This document shows, in pieces, positions 46,561-60,100 of a stretch of 64,000 nt of DNA. The DNA comes from Schistosoma mansoni. Lineage: Eukaryota; Platyhelminthes; Trematoda; Strigeidida; Schistosomatidae. The first letter of the stretch is position 1; each line of letters starts with the position of its first letter. The stretch spans positions 12,670,675-12,734,674 of the forward strand of contig NC_031502.1 in the NCBI RefSeq assembly GCF_000237925.1, read 5' to 3'. A program made the translations under genes and the position numbers. Below the pieces are notes generated by a model, which was not told the DNA's origin, ran no database searches, and saw nothing but the letters and a program-made list of their open reading frames with translations.

Positions 46561-49432
46561 GATCTTCAGTGAAAATTAAGCTTCAGAGGTTGTCGGAGTC
46601 GACCGGGCTATCACTCTTATTAATAAGGACTGAAACCAAAATCAAATCCTATGCACTACAAACATATTAGGGTTAGTTTTTCATACCAAACTATAAAAAA
46701 CGAACTATCTGCCGGAGTGTATATTATAATCATTTTCCTCTACTGCTTCAGAAATGACAACAAATCTGAGCAATATCATGAGTTGGGAGGATTATTGTGT
46801 TCCACTGCATGCTGAATATTACATACGATCTATTTCTGTGGCTAGCAAATAAAAAGCTGAACGCTGGATAAATTAAGGAACACGCCAATCGGTGTGAAGC
46901 GGAACCTGATCAACTGAATTTACACTAGGGATAAATCTGTCTTCAAGATGTGAAAAATCTTGTTCGTGTCATTTCATGAAATCACTGTAAAATTTACTTT
47001 GTGATGAATCCTTGTATGTAAATCTTAACTGTGATTAATAGAGGTTAAGAACAACATAAAGTTTAACTGTATAACCAGAGCTGTCATGAACACTTTAAGA
47101 CGTATTTCTCTGTTCCTCAGAAGTATTAAAAGTCCTTTTCAAAATGTTTCATTCTGTTATTTACTATTTCGAACAAGATGAACGAAGAATAAACACACAC
47201 AACCCGTTTTAGGATGTCCCCAAATAACCTGAATTAGGGAAATAATGGCAAATAATGAGTAGATGGAGACTTTCAGTGTGAAAATTCGGAAGAAAAATCA
47301 ACAATAGAAGCTACTAAATGTTTACTTTTAATGCTTTTCATGTGGAAATAGAGCGAAATATTCCCTCTTTATCGCTTGAGGTTTGAAATGCCGTCGTTTT
47401 CCTGCTTTCCGCCCATATATGGGCCAACTGTTTAATTTTCACATTGGGACAGTCCGAATTCAACAATTATTGAAATTTTCACTTTGTAAGAAGGTCAATT
47501 GAACCAAATTAATCTCTATGAGTTTGAGTTTAATATGAAGCAGCGGTGTCTGCACCTTCAAGTGACTCATTCAATAGAAGACAAGACAGTCACGGAAGGA
47601 TACAAGAAAATGAGCAATATATACAGTAGGCTTTCTATCCTTACCACAAAAATCTGAATGTGAAATATATTACAGAAAATGTTCAATATGCATCATCAAT
47701 GTAAACGAAACTAAGGACCAATTTTCAAGTACAAATTACTTAATAGCTGTGAAGTTGACAACCGAATCACTGAATTTTTACGTAAAATAAAAATGCGATA
47801 TTTCAGCCGCTTAGGACCGTATGAAAAATATTGACTAACTAGACATTCTCGAAATAATATTGTTTGCCAATTGAAAATATTCCTTGAAGAGGCAGCGACG
47901 TTCCTTAGTCAAAGTACTGTATTCTCAAGCGGAAACCACCATTTTATAGAGTATCAAGTGTGACAACCCGAAATCTAATTAGCTCGTTTGTCTGCTCACT
48001 GTTTATGGCCTTCAGGCCTACAAGCTCAAGTTCCAATAAATAATACAGGTCGAATTATTACAATGGCTACGAGTAGAAAAAAAACCTAGAGGATTTATTT
48101 GGTTGTAAATAGTAGATAGTAATCCTACATTCTATTTCATCACGTTACGTCACTAATATTCGAGAGTACCGTCTAAGCTTTCAGATACATACTTGGACTA
48201 CACGCAAGATCACTCTAAACGTGTGTCTTATATATGTATTATTTTGTAGCGGTAAATAAATCCCCAAACTCAGTAGCTTTGAAAAATTTGGTTATTTGAT
48301 ACTGACTATATTAGTTTTAATGGGCTTACCAAGCTGAAGCTGCCGGGTTATGCATCTGCAGCAGATCACGTGTGCGAACGCCTTGCTCAACATTCCCTGC
48401 AATCACTAGCCAGCCTATATCAGTCGATTATCCATATGGTGATAGTCTATCACATATATCTTCGAAACCCCTCGATTCTGAGATTTGATTTCACCAAGCG
48501 GGTACAAATCATAATAGGGGTTACTGGTCAAAGCTCTGTCGAACTCCAAATACCTGTGGCATTTTCAATTTGAAAGCTAACTTCTACCTAATACTTAAAT
48601 ATTCTAATAATTTTTATATCGTTATTCTCATAGTTTTCATCCTTAACTTTGCTTAGCTTCTCCATTCTGGATTTTTTTGCACTAATATTAATTGTGACTA
48701 GCTGTAGACACATTAGCCCACTACGTTTGGTTTAAGTATAATTCAAATAAAACACTTTTCATGCACTTTCACCTATTTGCTGCGCTACAATTTCGGAGCA
48801 TATCATTTTCATGCGGCTGTTAGTAATCTTACAACTATATTAGCATGAAGGGCTTAGTAAATGAATATCTGTACAATTCTCTAATCAGCAGTCCAAAAAT
48901 AAACTCTGTTGGATTGATAATCGGTCAGCAAAACACTGAATATAAGATCAAATTTAACCACAGAAAATCCTGAGAATCGATCAAGGTCTTCCAAAAAGTA
49001 AGAAGTGGCCTTATGGAAGCTGAATGAATAATTAGCCATTAGGAGCTTGTCCTCTGTGTATTACGGGAGAACTGAAGATATTTGGCTGATTAAAACCTTT
49101 TTACTGTACATCAATTTTACTGTGTTTTTGGATGTGTTTGTTTTACTTAACCTTTGGACTTGTTTGTTTATATCATTCTTTTCGGACATTTTGGTTTCTT
49201 TTGTCATTGGTTTGGTATTTGGGAGTTTTTACTCCGGGAACCTACAAAATTGAAGGTTTGTTTTGTAATTGTTATAATTATTGTTGTTAGAACGACTTTG
49301 GTCGATTATTTGTGAATTGCGAATAAACTTGGTGTCTAATTTGGAGTTTTGGTTCTCTTGCCTACTTGGGTTCGTGATTTGCGAAAATCGACGGCCAGTA
49401 CTTCGATAGTTGGAACGGGTAAAAACTCATAA
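46561..49432. other. intergenic AT-rich region; leader of BEL element at its end
   Basis: No gene recognised. From roughly 49,050 the sequence probably belongs to the 5' LTR and leader of the BEL/Pao element (GCGAATAAACTTGG near 49,318 resembles an LTR polyadenylation signal). The LTR edges cannot be set without the 3' LTR. Confidence 0.35.
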
Positions 49433-52400
49433 TTGGACGTAACAAAAGGTTCTTCAATTATTGGTTCTGTATTCACACTTTGGATTAGTCTGGACAGTAA
49501 TTTGGGTCCAAATTCTGGTTCTACTGAACGAAGGTGTACTATGGAAACTCGAAGCAAAAGACAGAGGGACGGTAAAATTTCCAGAGCTGTTTGTGGTATG
49601 TATGACGTTAACGATGATAAACGTGATGATGTTAGTCTTAATAGTATGTCCTCTAGCCAGCTAAGTACTTCTATATTAAAGTTAGATAAAGCATTACTGA
49701 GGAAAAGGAATTTAGAAAAGAGACTTGAATTGGAACGGCAACTTAAGATGTTAGATCTTCAAGAAGTGGTTGATATCGCCGAATTAGAATGCAACGTCAT
49801 CAAGGACGATGAACGATTACCCGTAGATAAATGTGGAATAAATGCTAAAGTGGAAAATTATTTGGATTGGGAAACTTCGTGTAATAATCACTCAGGAGGG
49901 GTATGTAACATTTCAAAAACCGATTGGGTTGAGGAACTGAAGGACACTTTACATACATTGGTCGGTAACATGGTTTTACCTAAAATCGATATGATGTACT
50001 TTGATGGACGACCGGGTCAGCATTACCGTTTCATTGGTCAGTTCAATAGCCTTATGGAGAGTAAACTGTCAGATAAGGGCCAGTTGCTGTCGTATTTGTT
50101 ATATTATTGCAAAGGAAAGGCCAGACCGGCAATTAAATCTTGCATCTCTTTGCTCAGTCATTTAGGCTATGATAGGGCTAAACGAATTTTATATGATTTA
50201 TTTGGTAGAGAGCACCTTGTTGCGCGGGAACTAATTGCTGAGTAATTAAAACATGAATATGTCGGAGTGTCAGCTGACGTATTAACTGACTTTGCTATTA
50301 AGTTACGTAATGTATGTATAACGTTGAAGGAAATGGGATACATGTCCGACGTTAATTCTACGGCTAATTTGGAGGTAATAGTTTCATGTCTGCCACTAGA
50401 ATTGCAAAATAAGTGGGCGGAAGTCGCTGATAAGATCATGATGCACGGGAAGGAGCCGAGCTTTGAAGAATCTGTGGTCTTTGTAGAAGAGAGGGCCAGA
50501 ATTGCCCGAACCCGTTATGGTAGATTAGTTCAGTGAAACTCAAGGTTCGGTAAAGGGAATTCTGAAGGCCAAGCTGATAGGAGATCACGCTTTCATGCAA
50601 TTAGACGAGACCCAAACAACTCAGTCAAGGTATCAATTTGTGCAATCTGCTTAGGTGATCATGAGGCGACAGATTGTCCAAGGTTAGCAAAAATGAATGT
50701 AAGAGAAAGGAGGCAGGAGATAAGAAGACGTGGTTTATGTTACTTATGTTTGAGGAAAGGTCACATAGCTATGTCATGCAACTCAGGCTTCAAGTGCGAC
50801 GTTGAGAACTGTAAGGTTAAGCATAATTCATTATTGCATATTGATGGTATTGATAACCATGTGGTGAACCTAGCTAAGGATTGGAACTCCTCAAGGGTTT
50901 TTTTGGGTATCGTTCCAGTCAGACTATGCGGTCCCATAGGATGTTTGGAAACATATGCACTTCTAGATAGTGGTTCAGACACTTCTCTTGTATGTGAAGA
51001 ATTAATTAATCAGTTGGGTATCAAAGGTAAAGAGACTTCGATAAGGGTGGCGACTGTGAACGAAACTACCAATTGTAAATGTTTGGAGATAAATTTAGAG
51101 GTATTTTCATTAGATGAACGGGATTCTATAAGGATCAACAACGTTTGCACGACCAAGAAACTTCCGATCGATCATGCAGCACCTTTAACCGAACTCCAAC
51201 TGAAAAGGTGGAAACATTTAAAGGACATAACCCTTCCGAGGTTGCAAAGTAATTTTGTAGGGATGTTGATTGGGTGTGATGCTCCGGATGCACATTGGGT
51301 CTTGAAACAAAGTCTGGGGGACAGGAAGCATCCGTTTGCTGTGCGAACCCATCTCGATTGGATGATTATAGGTCCTAAGGGGGCATCAAGGTCTCTACAT
51401 CAAGTTCAGTGGTGTCATTGTTCTAATGATATTTTGCGAGATATAGAAAGATTATATAATCATGAGTTCGAGGATACAGATACGTTTCGTAATGGATATT
51501 CTGTCGAAGATAAAAGAGCTCTAGAAATAGTGAACTGGAAGGCGGCCATTTTCAAGTCGGTCTACCGTGGAAGTAAGATAGGCCAAGTCTACCGAATAAT
51601 TTGGAACTGGCTGAACGCAGACTAGAGTGTTTAAGGAAAAGGTTTATGAAAGATAATAGTCTTCTGCAGAAATATCAAGCTGGGATGAATAAACACTTAA
51701 GTAAGGGCTACATCATTGAAGCTAGTAAGGAGGGATTTGACCGTGATGCTGTTTGTTGGTATATTCCTCATCATCCCGTTATCAACCCTAAAAAGCCTGG
51801 AAAACTCAGAATCGTTTTCGATTGTGCAGCTGTCTATCAAGGTTTTTCTCTTAATGATCAGCTTTTAAGAGGACCAAATACCGTAAATAGTTTATTTGGT
51901 GTACTTCTACGATTCAGATTAGGTAACGTAGCGTTAGCCGCTGATATCGAAGAAATGTTTCTTCAAGTAAGGATCCCGAGACAAGATAGAGGAGCGTTTC
52001 GTCTATTGTGGTGGGAAGACGGTGATATGAAACGAACGGCTAAGGAATATTGTGTAACAGTTCATCCGTTTGGAGCCGTGTCCTCCCCCTTTTGCGCTAA
52101 TTTCGCTCTTAAGAAGACGGTAGATATATTCGGTAAGGAATTTAATAGAGATATCCAGGAAGTCATAGATAAGAGTTTCTATGTCGACGACTATTTAGCC
52201 TCCATTGGTAATGTACAGGATGCAATTGAGCTGGCAAAAGCCCTTGGTTTGCTCTTCAGAAAAGGTGGGTTCAGACTTACGAAGTGGATAAGTAACTGTT
52301 TGCAGGTTCTCGAATCAATTCACCCAGAAGAGAGAGCAGAAGCCGTAAGAGAGATTGACTTTGAAAGACTTCCTACGGAACGCACGTTGGGATTATTTTG

Positions 52401-53596
52401 GAATACTATGTTTGATTCGTTTGAATTTAAAGTTCACATACCGAAACGTCCCCTCACTAGGCGAGGTATATTGTCGAGTGTAGCCTCACTTTACGACCCC
52501 TTGGGATTGTTAGCACCGTTTGTACTTCCCATGAAGCAGTTACTTCAACGTTTGAGTAAATAGGGACTAGGATGGGACGAAGAGATTCCAAATGAGGAGA
52601 GTAAACGCTGGTTAAAGATTTTAAGTGAATTCCAAAGGGTTGAGAACGTTAGTTTTCCACGTTGTGTATTGTTTCCGCAATCAGATCGTTCGCTCCTGGA
52701 ACTTCATATTTTCAGTGATGCCTCAGAAAATGGATATGGGGCAGTGGCATACGTCCGCTCTTACATTTCTGACACTGAGGTATGTTCTCGTCTTGTTACG
52801 GCTAAGGCAAGAGTAGCCCCGTTAAAGGTCCAAACTATACCGCGCTTGGAACTTACGGCAGCAGTTTTAGCAGCTCGCATGGGATCCCAGCTGCAGTCAG
52901 AATTAGATATTAAGTTTGCAGAGGTTAAATTTTGGACGGATTCCATGATTGTCTTGCACTATATTAGAAATGAGAAAAGCCAGTTTAAAACATTCATAGC
53001 AAATCGGATTTCGACTATTCATATTCTTACTAAGGTGGACCAATGGAGATTCGTACCTTCTAAAGAAACTATAGCAGACTTCGCATCCAGAGGGGTTAAG
53101 TTTAACATCAATGATGTCAAGGTATGGGAGGAGGGTTCACGTTTTCTCAAGAAGCCGAAGGAGTGTTTGCCTGCTGCTGATATACAAGGTCCTGAACCCC
53201 ATCTCTTGGAATTAAAGAGAGCAATGTCCACGCATGTGATGGTTGAAGAATCCACTGTTGATCTACTTATCAATATTATTCAGATTGGACTAGATTACTT
53301 AAGGCTGTTGCATGGTTGACCCGATTTAAGCTATATTTATTGATAATGCGTTTTGGTAGAACTGATCTGTCTCTACAGATGGGTATGCTCAGAGTTGATG
53401 AGTTAAATTTAGCTTGTTTAGATCTAATTCGATATGTCCAACGCATACTATTTCGGAAAGAGATTGAAATGTTGTCGTCTGATACCATTAGCAAGGTGAA
53501 AATAACAAATTCACCGTTACGAACTTTAAATTCAATGATGATAAACGGATTATGTGTCGGTGGCCGACTCCAAATTAGTTCCTGGCCCGAGTCGAG
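49433..53596 (+). mobile_element. BEL/Pao LTR retrotransposon, broken, cut by gap
   Basis: Parts appear in the expected order: a Gag region from about 49.5 to 50.6 kb with a coiled-coil-like start; zinc knuckles near 50.65-50.83 kb (C-x2-C-x3-GH-x4-C patterns); an aspartic protease with LLDSGSDTSLV near 50.97 kb; reverse transcriptase from about 51.7 kb with the catalytic YVDDYL near 52.18 kb; RNase H near 52.7-53.1 kb (FSDAS, then RLELTAAVLA, then FWTDSM); and the start of the integrase before the gap. Motifs and order are those of the BEL/Pao superfamily (schistosome Sinbad-like). The rest of the integrase and the 3' LTR are not visible. Long frames survive and only a handful of breaks are apparent, so it is fairly recent but not functional as seen. 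Confidence 0.88.
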
Positions 53597-53796
53597 NNNN
53601 NNNNNNNNNNNNNNNNNNNNNNNNNNNNNNNNNNNNNNNNNNNNNNNNNNNNNNNNNNNNNNNNNNNNNNNNNNNNNNNNNNNNNNNNNNNNNNNNNNNN
53701 NNNNNNNNNNNNNNNNNNNNNNNNNNNNNNNNNNNNNNNNNNNNNNNNNNNNNNNNNNNNNNNNNNNNNNNNNNNNNNNNNNNNNNNNNNNNNNNN
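53597..53796. other. assembly gap (200 N)
   Basis: Exactly 200 N, again a likely placeholder. It removes the end of the BEL/Pao element and abuts one copy of the 220-bp inverted repeat. Confidence 0.99.
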
Positions 53797-54016
53797 ACCC
53801 GCTCAAAAGTAGCCTTGTGAGAAGGTCAATCGATGAAAATCAGAAGTAACCTAAAGGATAAGTGCATTTCGTTGGCAAAGAAATCGATCAATTTTCTAAA
53901 AATTAGAGTGATATATATATATATATATTCGGTAGCCCAATACACTTTTCCGCGTACTCTTGTGTTCTCACTCAAGCAGTCAGTTGGAGGGTAAGCGCGT
54001 AGCACACCGTGTATCA
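53797..54016 (+). repeat. 220-bp inverted repeat, left copy
   Basis: This is the reverse complement of 61,253-61,472 at the same length. I see one base difference (ACACCG here against ACGCCG in the other copy). Even the TA run (about 53,913-53,929) has equal length. The left edge is the gap, so the repeat may be longer. It is not part of any element I can name. Confidence 0.9.
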
Positions 54017-54102
54017 GTATTAGAATGCATAGTTTGGCAAAGAGATTTCGCGAGTTTTAACATAGATCATGTTTACTCCTAAATTCATTTATTTTATTTC
54101 AG

Positions 54103-57100
54103 TTCTGAACGTCGTTCAGTTGCCAGTCAGTTACTTGACAGCATGAGGTTTGCATTAGATATGTCTCCAACCATGGTTACATCCGGTTATAATTGGTCTA
54201 CAAACTTTACTGCGAATTCTGAATTTCTGTCAACTTCAACTTCCAAAAAACTAAAAACAGTCTCCGTATTTCTCCATTTAATCGCGGAAATCGCCCGCCA
54301 AACCCCTTCTGTTATCGATTTATTAAGATCCGGGAAAGAAACTGAAAAGAGTTTACGGTTTTGGGTAAGTGTTTACTGGTGAGGTTGGTCGTCTTATCAT
54401 TTGATTGTCGGGATTTTTAAAAGACTACTGTGTAGTTTTTCGAATGATTAGTTAGGCAGTTCGTGTACATTGACTCAACATTTACGATTCTTATGGTCGT
54501 AATGTTTACTCGTGTATGTGGAATCATACAGTTCAGCTAAGTTGATGATAAAAGCCATACACTGAGTGAATTTCCATGGACACTATTTTTATTATTTACT
54601 GTATAATGTGTCAGCAAATGTTTTGGTGAAATTATTTTGTTTATATCATCATATTTCAAGGCACTGTTTGCTAAAATTGGTTAAATTAATTAAGTTTGGC
54701 TCACCTTAAACCAAGTCTTACGGTTCTTTTTTACTAGCATATCATGAAATCATTTCTGAAATTGTCAGTGATAGTTTAAAATTAACTTGAATAACCAGAT
54801 TTGCATATCCCAATGGGTTAAAATAAGTTTATAGACAGCGAGTCTTGTTTCTTCATATGAAAAGCATCAAAAGATATTAAGCTAGATGCTCTGTATTCTA
54901 TATCAAGTTCTTTTGTAGTAGAATGTACGCTTTAGTCACCATTGAATACAAAATTTGATGGGAAACCGATGTATGACAATCCGAAATCCATACATTCGAG
55001 AACTTTTGACTGAACATGCTTTATGTCAAATTTTGAATACACTTTTGATGTTAACATACGTAAATAAAATCTTCATTAAAAATTGGGTGGAATATCTTCA
55101 ATACATACTTTAATTCTTGATGAATCAATTCTTTGGAGTTAGTATTCATCTCAATCTAACACTGACTAAAGAACCAACATAAATCAGGCAGCTCTGGGTA
55201 GCTGTATTGTCCTGATATGCGACTCCTCATCATAACCTAAACAAGACCTCGTCAGAGATCAAGCGTAGAACTTTCAGGTTATGTAGCGGGAGTGATAGCC
55301 CAGGAAATATGATACATTTGATCCTGACTCACTTTTTTCTTTGTCTCGTACTTGCTGTGAAACGCGAGAGTCGTGTATTAGATCTACGCCAGGGTTAAAA
55401 TTTGATGTCACTGAAAACTGTCACTGTTGAACGAAACAAATGTTCAATGGTCATCATCATCCGGTGTTACAGTGTGACAAAAACTGTCTTTAAAGTAAAG
55501 AATCTCCACAAGCTTGATAATAAGGTTTTGTCTTGCTCTAATATTTAACTTTATTTTGTACCGGTAGTAGATTTGTAGTTATAAAACATTTCTTACTGCC
55601 ACTCGATTTGTTAGAATTATGTTGAACTAATTTCAGTATGCTTGTTAAGATATTCATAAAAATATCCCGAAAGTTACTCTGTTGAGTCTAATTCTATGTT
55701 GAAATGGTATGTTTCACATGTCTTCAGATTTTTCACATATTTCACATGTCGTTTCTTATTGGTTATTATTTACGGTCGTCCTAACTGTATAAATATGCAT
55801 TGTCTGTAAATTATATTCAATTTTCTTCTGATCCCACAAACAATTCCCATCTAACGGTTGTGTTCTGATGTATTTGAGATCGGGGAACAGGATTGCAATC
55901 GTACTGGGATATCTGGAGTTGGTCAATCGGTAGAATTTCGAGTAGCTACATCGCGGTCCACAATAATGCTGAAGTTACAGTTTGATGTAATTAGTGATCT
56001 TATACATCTACAAGGAATAAAACAATTTCAGATTATCGATTTTCCCGTTTCCCCTGAAACTTTGCTTTCACCTTAACTTATGATCTTAGTCCAATTTTAT
56101 TCATAGATTTAAGTCACCGAGTAATTCTGTTATGAGAGTTAGGTATCTATTTTATTTATAAAACCTACCTTAGTGTCTCATCAGTTAAGTTTACTTGTTA
56201 TTTATTTGTATGATGTTTATTTTCGTTGATATGTATTCGACGTTGTAGTGTGTTAGTAAGGCTGTGTTGGAACTTACGATCATTTTATTTACACTTGACT
56301 CAATATAATCCGTTTTCATGGTGTCTGTGTTGGATTTCGCAGTCTTAATTTCTGCTATTTGTGTATTATTTTTTAAGCATTTATCTTCAGATACCGCCAA
56401 TATAACAATGAATAGTTCACAAGGGAAGGTGATCAAGTTTTCCATTAAACCAAAGCAATCAGGTTAGATCATAAAAATTATGTTAACCATTCTGACTTCT
56501 TATGACTATATTTACGAATTAAGGATAGCTTACTTTCATAACATATGTTTTCTGCGTAACAATTGAATCTTGTAGTTTTTTAACATCATAATCTTCAGCC
56601 ACTTACCGTACGGTCTACATTTTTCTGTTTTACAAACCAGAAATTTTTCCTTACTACATAATTTAATGCATTGCATGTACCTTGATATGTGCTACTAATA
56701 AACTTAAAAGTGTTTTTATTTCAGTGGACTAATATAGTACTTGTTATAAGTACTCAGTATTCATAAGTAACTAATTGAAAGTATTTATATCATTATTGAT
56801 AAGGAATTAGGTTATTCATTTGTTGATATTCACGATTGTTCATTGACATATTTATGCCTTGCAGATTCCGTCCGTAAAGCAATTTAACACAAGTTTTATA
56901 GAATAAATAGATTGTGGGTAGTAGTCGAATCCAGGACCCCCGTTTCTTTCCCGTGTGAAACTTATCATCTGGAAGTACCGGAATCTCGGTCCTGATGTTC
57001 ACATTGGGACTCAAGCCCAGTACCTGTTTAAACGCGAATGAGTTATCGACCTAGCTGCTCAGTCCAGCCGAAGTTTATTTTTTCGGGTAGTTTAAAGTTA

Positions 57101-60100
57101 TTATAAGGTTTTATATCAAAATTGTCAGTCAGTCAGAATTTGATTTGCGCTCATGAGTTTAATTTACTGATCTAGAAAGTATCCACTTTTGTTCTGAATC
57201 AGTATTTTCCAATGCGGTTATTTATTTCATTGTTTTACCTGAAAATTAGGACCAGGAGTGTGGAAGTTTTGCTGGATATTTTGCTCAGAATACCATTATT
57301 CAGAGCCTTTTGTTCATATGTTTTTAATCATTGATAATATATATGACACATAGTTAGTCGTTATTGGTCAATCTTCTACATAATAGTGAGATTACATCTC
57401 AAGCATTCAAAATTCCATTTATTTTATTAACATGGAATTCCAAACACTGTCCACTTATTGTTTTTCTGGTGGTGTTTAATTTCACAGAAATGCATGATAC
57501 ATTCATCGCTGTAATTCCAGCTGCCAACTTTCCAGGAGTTCTGACACAACTAGACAATATCAAAAAAGTGACAACACCTTCCTTAGACTCAGATGTTGTA
57601 TTGGTCGACACAAACAACGGTCTATCTTTCACTCTATCTGTGGATTTATCTCAGGTGATAATTTATAATCGTCCTAGCATTTATTATCTTTTTTTATCAA
57701 AGTTCTAAATTTGTTGTTTATCGGTTTTTATAGATTATGGATTGCTTACACTTAGCTAGTAGCCTGTGTTTAAAATTTAATTTGGTACTAGGCCTTTAGT
57801 GCTATTAGGAGGTGGCATTTTCAAAACTAGTTTTCTGTCCAATATATGTGATTGATTCTAAATAAGGGTTGTCGTTTAACTTAGCGGTCTAATAATATTG
57901 TTGTCTGCTGCATCGTGATAAGTAATTTGTAGTTTATGCAACCCATTGAGTAACCTACAAAATAGGTCCTTCGAAATCTCATCTTTCAAGACTTGCACAA
58001 TTCCTTTTCATACAGAAAATATTAACAGATATCAGTACTGCATCAAAAGATAACTGCTTTCATTATTCGTAACATTCTCAACATATCTTTTTGGTCATTA
58101 AATAGGCTCATTTTCTATGGATTAGGATTGTTATTCTGTTTGACTGTGTTGGATCATATATGAGTTTGTCAGTTTTGTAACGAGTGCTCTTTAGGATGAA
58201 AAAAATTCTGACTTTTGAACTGTATAACTATTATGGCGTGTCTATATAAATTCTACTGTCAGCTATGAATGTAATATGCGCCACACAATAGCAGAGAGGT
58301 CAGTAGGAGTTATCATTGATTTATGTAAGGGCTGTGATACTACCCAGATGCTCGAACCGAAGCAGGTGATTTTCTAAGGCACCACACCCCGAGATTTTGA
58401 CCTGAAGGCCTAATCAATATAGCAATGAAGCAATGTCAGGAGATGCAGTCCCATAGTAGCCAGTGACCAACATTAGGTCCATACGCCATTTGTTCCCTCA
58501 GGGTTCTGGAGCCTATGTGCACCATTGGTTTGGAACCAGGGTTTTCCGACACGTTTAGGTAGACCCTCCGTGTCCACCAACCCGGTTAAAGCACCGGACA
58601 TTCACTTTTCGCCCTTTCAATTTCGTAAACACCCCTGTCGTGAGAAGGCAGTTAATAGGTATTCCCTGTCAGTGGCTGTATACGCGTGGCCATATGAAAA
58701 GCGTTTCGAGACGGAGAGCAAACTCTTCCGCCCCTCGACCCTACCATGGCATTTTGGGCCTTATCTGTCAAACTTAGATTTTGTTTAATCTATTTATTGT
58801 AATATGATTCTTTTGTATTTACAATTTACAGTAGACAACTTCAGCGTTTTACGATTTCTTTCAGCATTTTTGGATTCCTTCAGTTTTTTTAAATACTTTG
58901 TTTCATAGTTCTCAACTTGATAGATTGGAATCATTATTGATATTTTATTTTAGAAACCGAATATTACTGTATCATGTGAACAACTAAAACAGGATCCGTA
59001 AGTCTAGTCTTGCTACTGATTACATCATGTTTTGTTGTTTTGTAGTGTTTCATTTATTCTAGACTCTTCAGCCCCTAATCATTTCAGTATATTTTTATCG
59101 CTACACCAATGAGTCTTTAAAATTATTTAGAAAAGTTATTTATTGTGTTGTGTTCTTTATCTTAATTACGATCATAATCCACTTACTCCCTACATTTCAA
59201 CTCTGAGTGATTTATGCGTCTATCTATTTCCATCCTAAGTAATGAGCTTTTTTGAATAAGAATCTCTGCTTTTTGTTGACATTTACCACTTAAACTGTTG
59301 TTTTTCATCTTGAGACAGAAACCGTCCTTTATTTCAGTAATACTCCAATCCTATGACTTAAAATTTCAATCATTTGCTGTATGCTATTAATGTTCGTTTC
59401 AAATACAGAAAAATGTGCCACTTTATTTTTTGGAGCCGTTTTATACAGTAATATTTTATAATTTATGAGCAAAATATAAGCTTACAACCAAAAACCCATG
59501 TAACTGTTATCTTTTTGAAATAATAATATTCATCATTCTGATTTTCCAACTGGTTGCCTTGTTGTGATCATATGACTGTAAATTTATTTAGGATATTTTT
59601 GCTAATCTGCTTACCGTTATGTTTCATTTTTGCCACTAAACTACCAACTTATTGCAATTTGTTACTGCTACAGTTTTATGTCCTGCTTTTGTGTCCTCAT
59701 ACATTCATTTTATTTTTGATGTTTGTAGTTTTTTTCTGTTCATTGCTATGACGGCATTTTAACGGATCTAGTATGTTAGTCAGTTTTATTGATTATCCTA
59801 CAGGTTAAAAAATTAATAATGATGCTTTGTTTCAAATCTCACGTCTAGTTCTTACTATACTCTTCTTGAACTAGCAAATTTAAAGAACTTTGGAATGATG
59901 GGAATTGCAAAACAATTGTCGTCGGTTCTAATTTTGAATGCCAATGTCTTCCAGCTCAGGGTGGAACATTCGCGATCGCTTTGGTTTACTGGTTAGGGTC
60001 GTCACATGTAAGTTATGTGTATACATTGAATTTACAGTTTCAGATGAGTATTAGGGATTATTTTTAGTGTTTTTAGTAGCTTGATTCATACTTATCCGTC

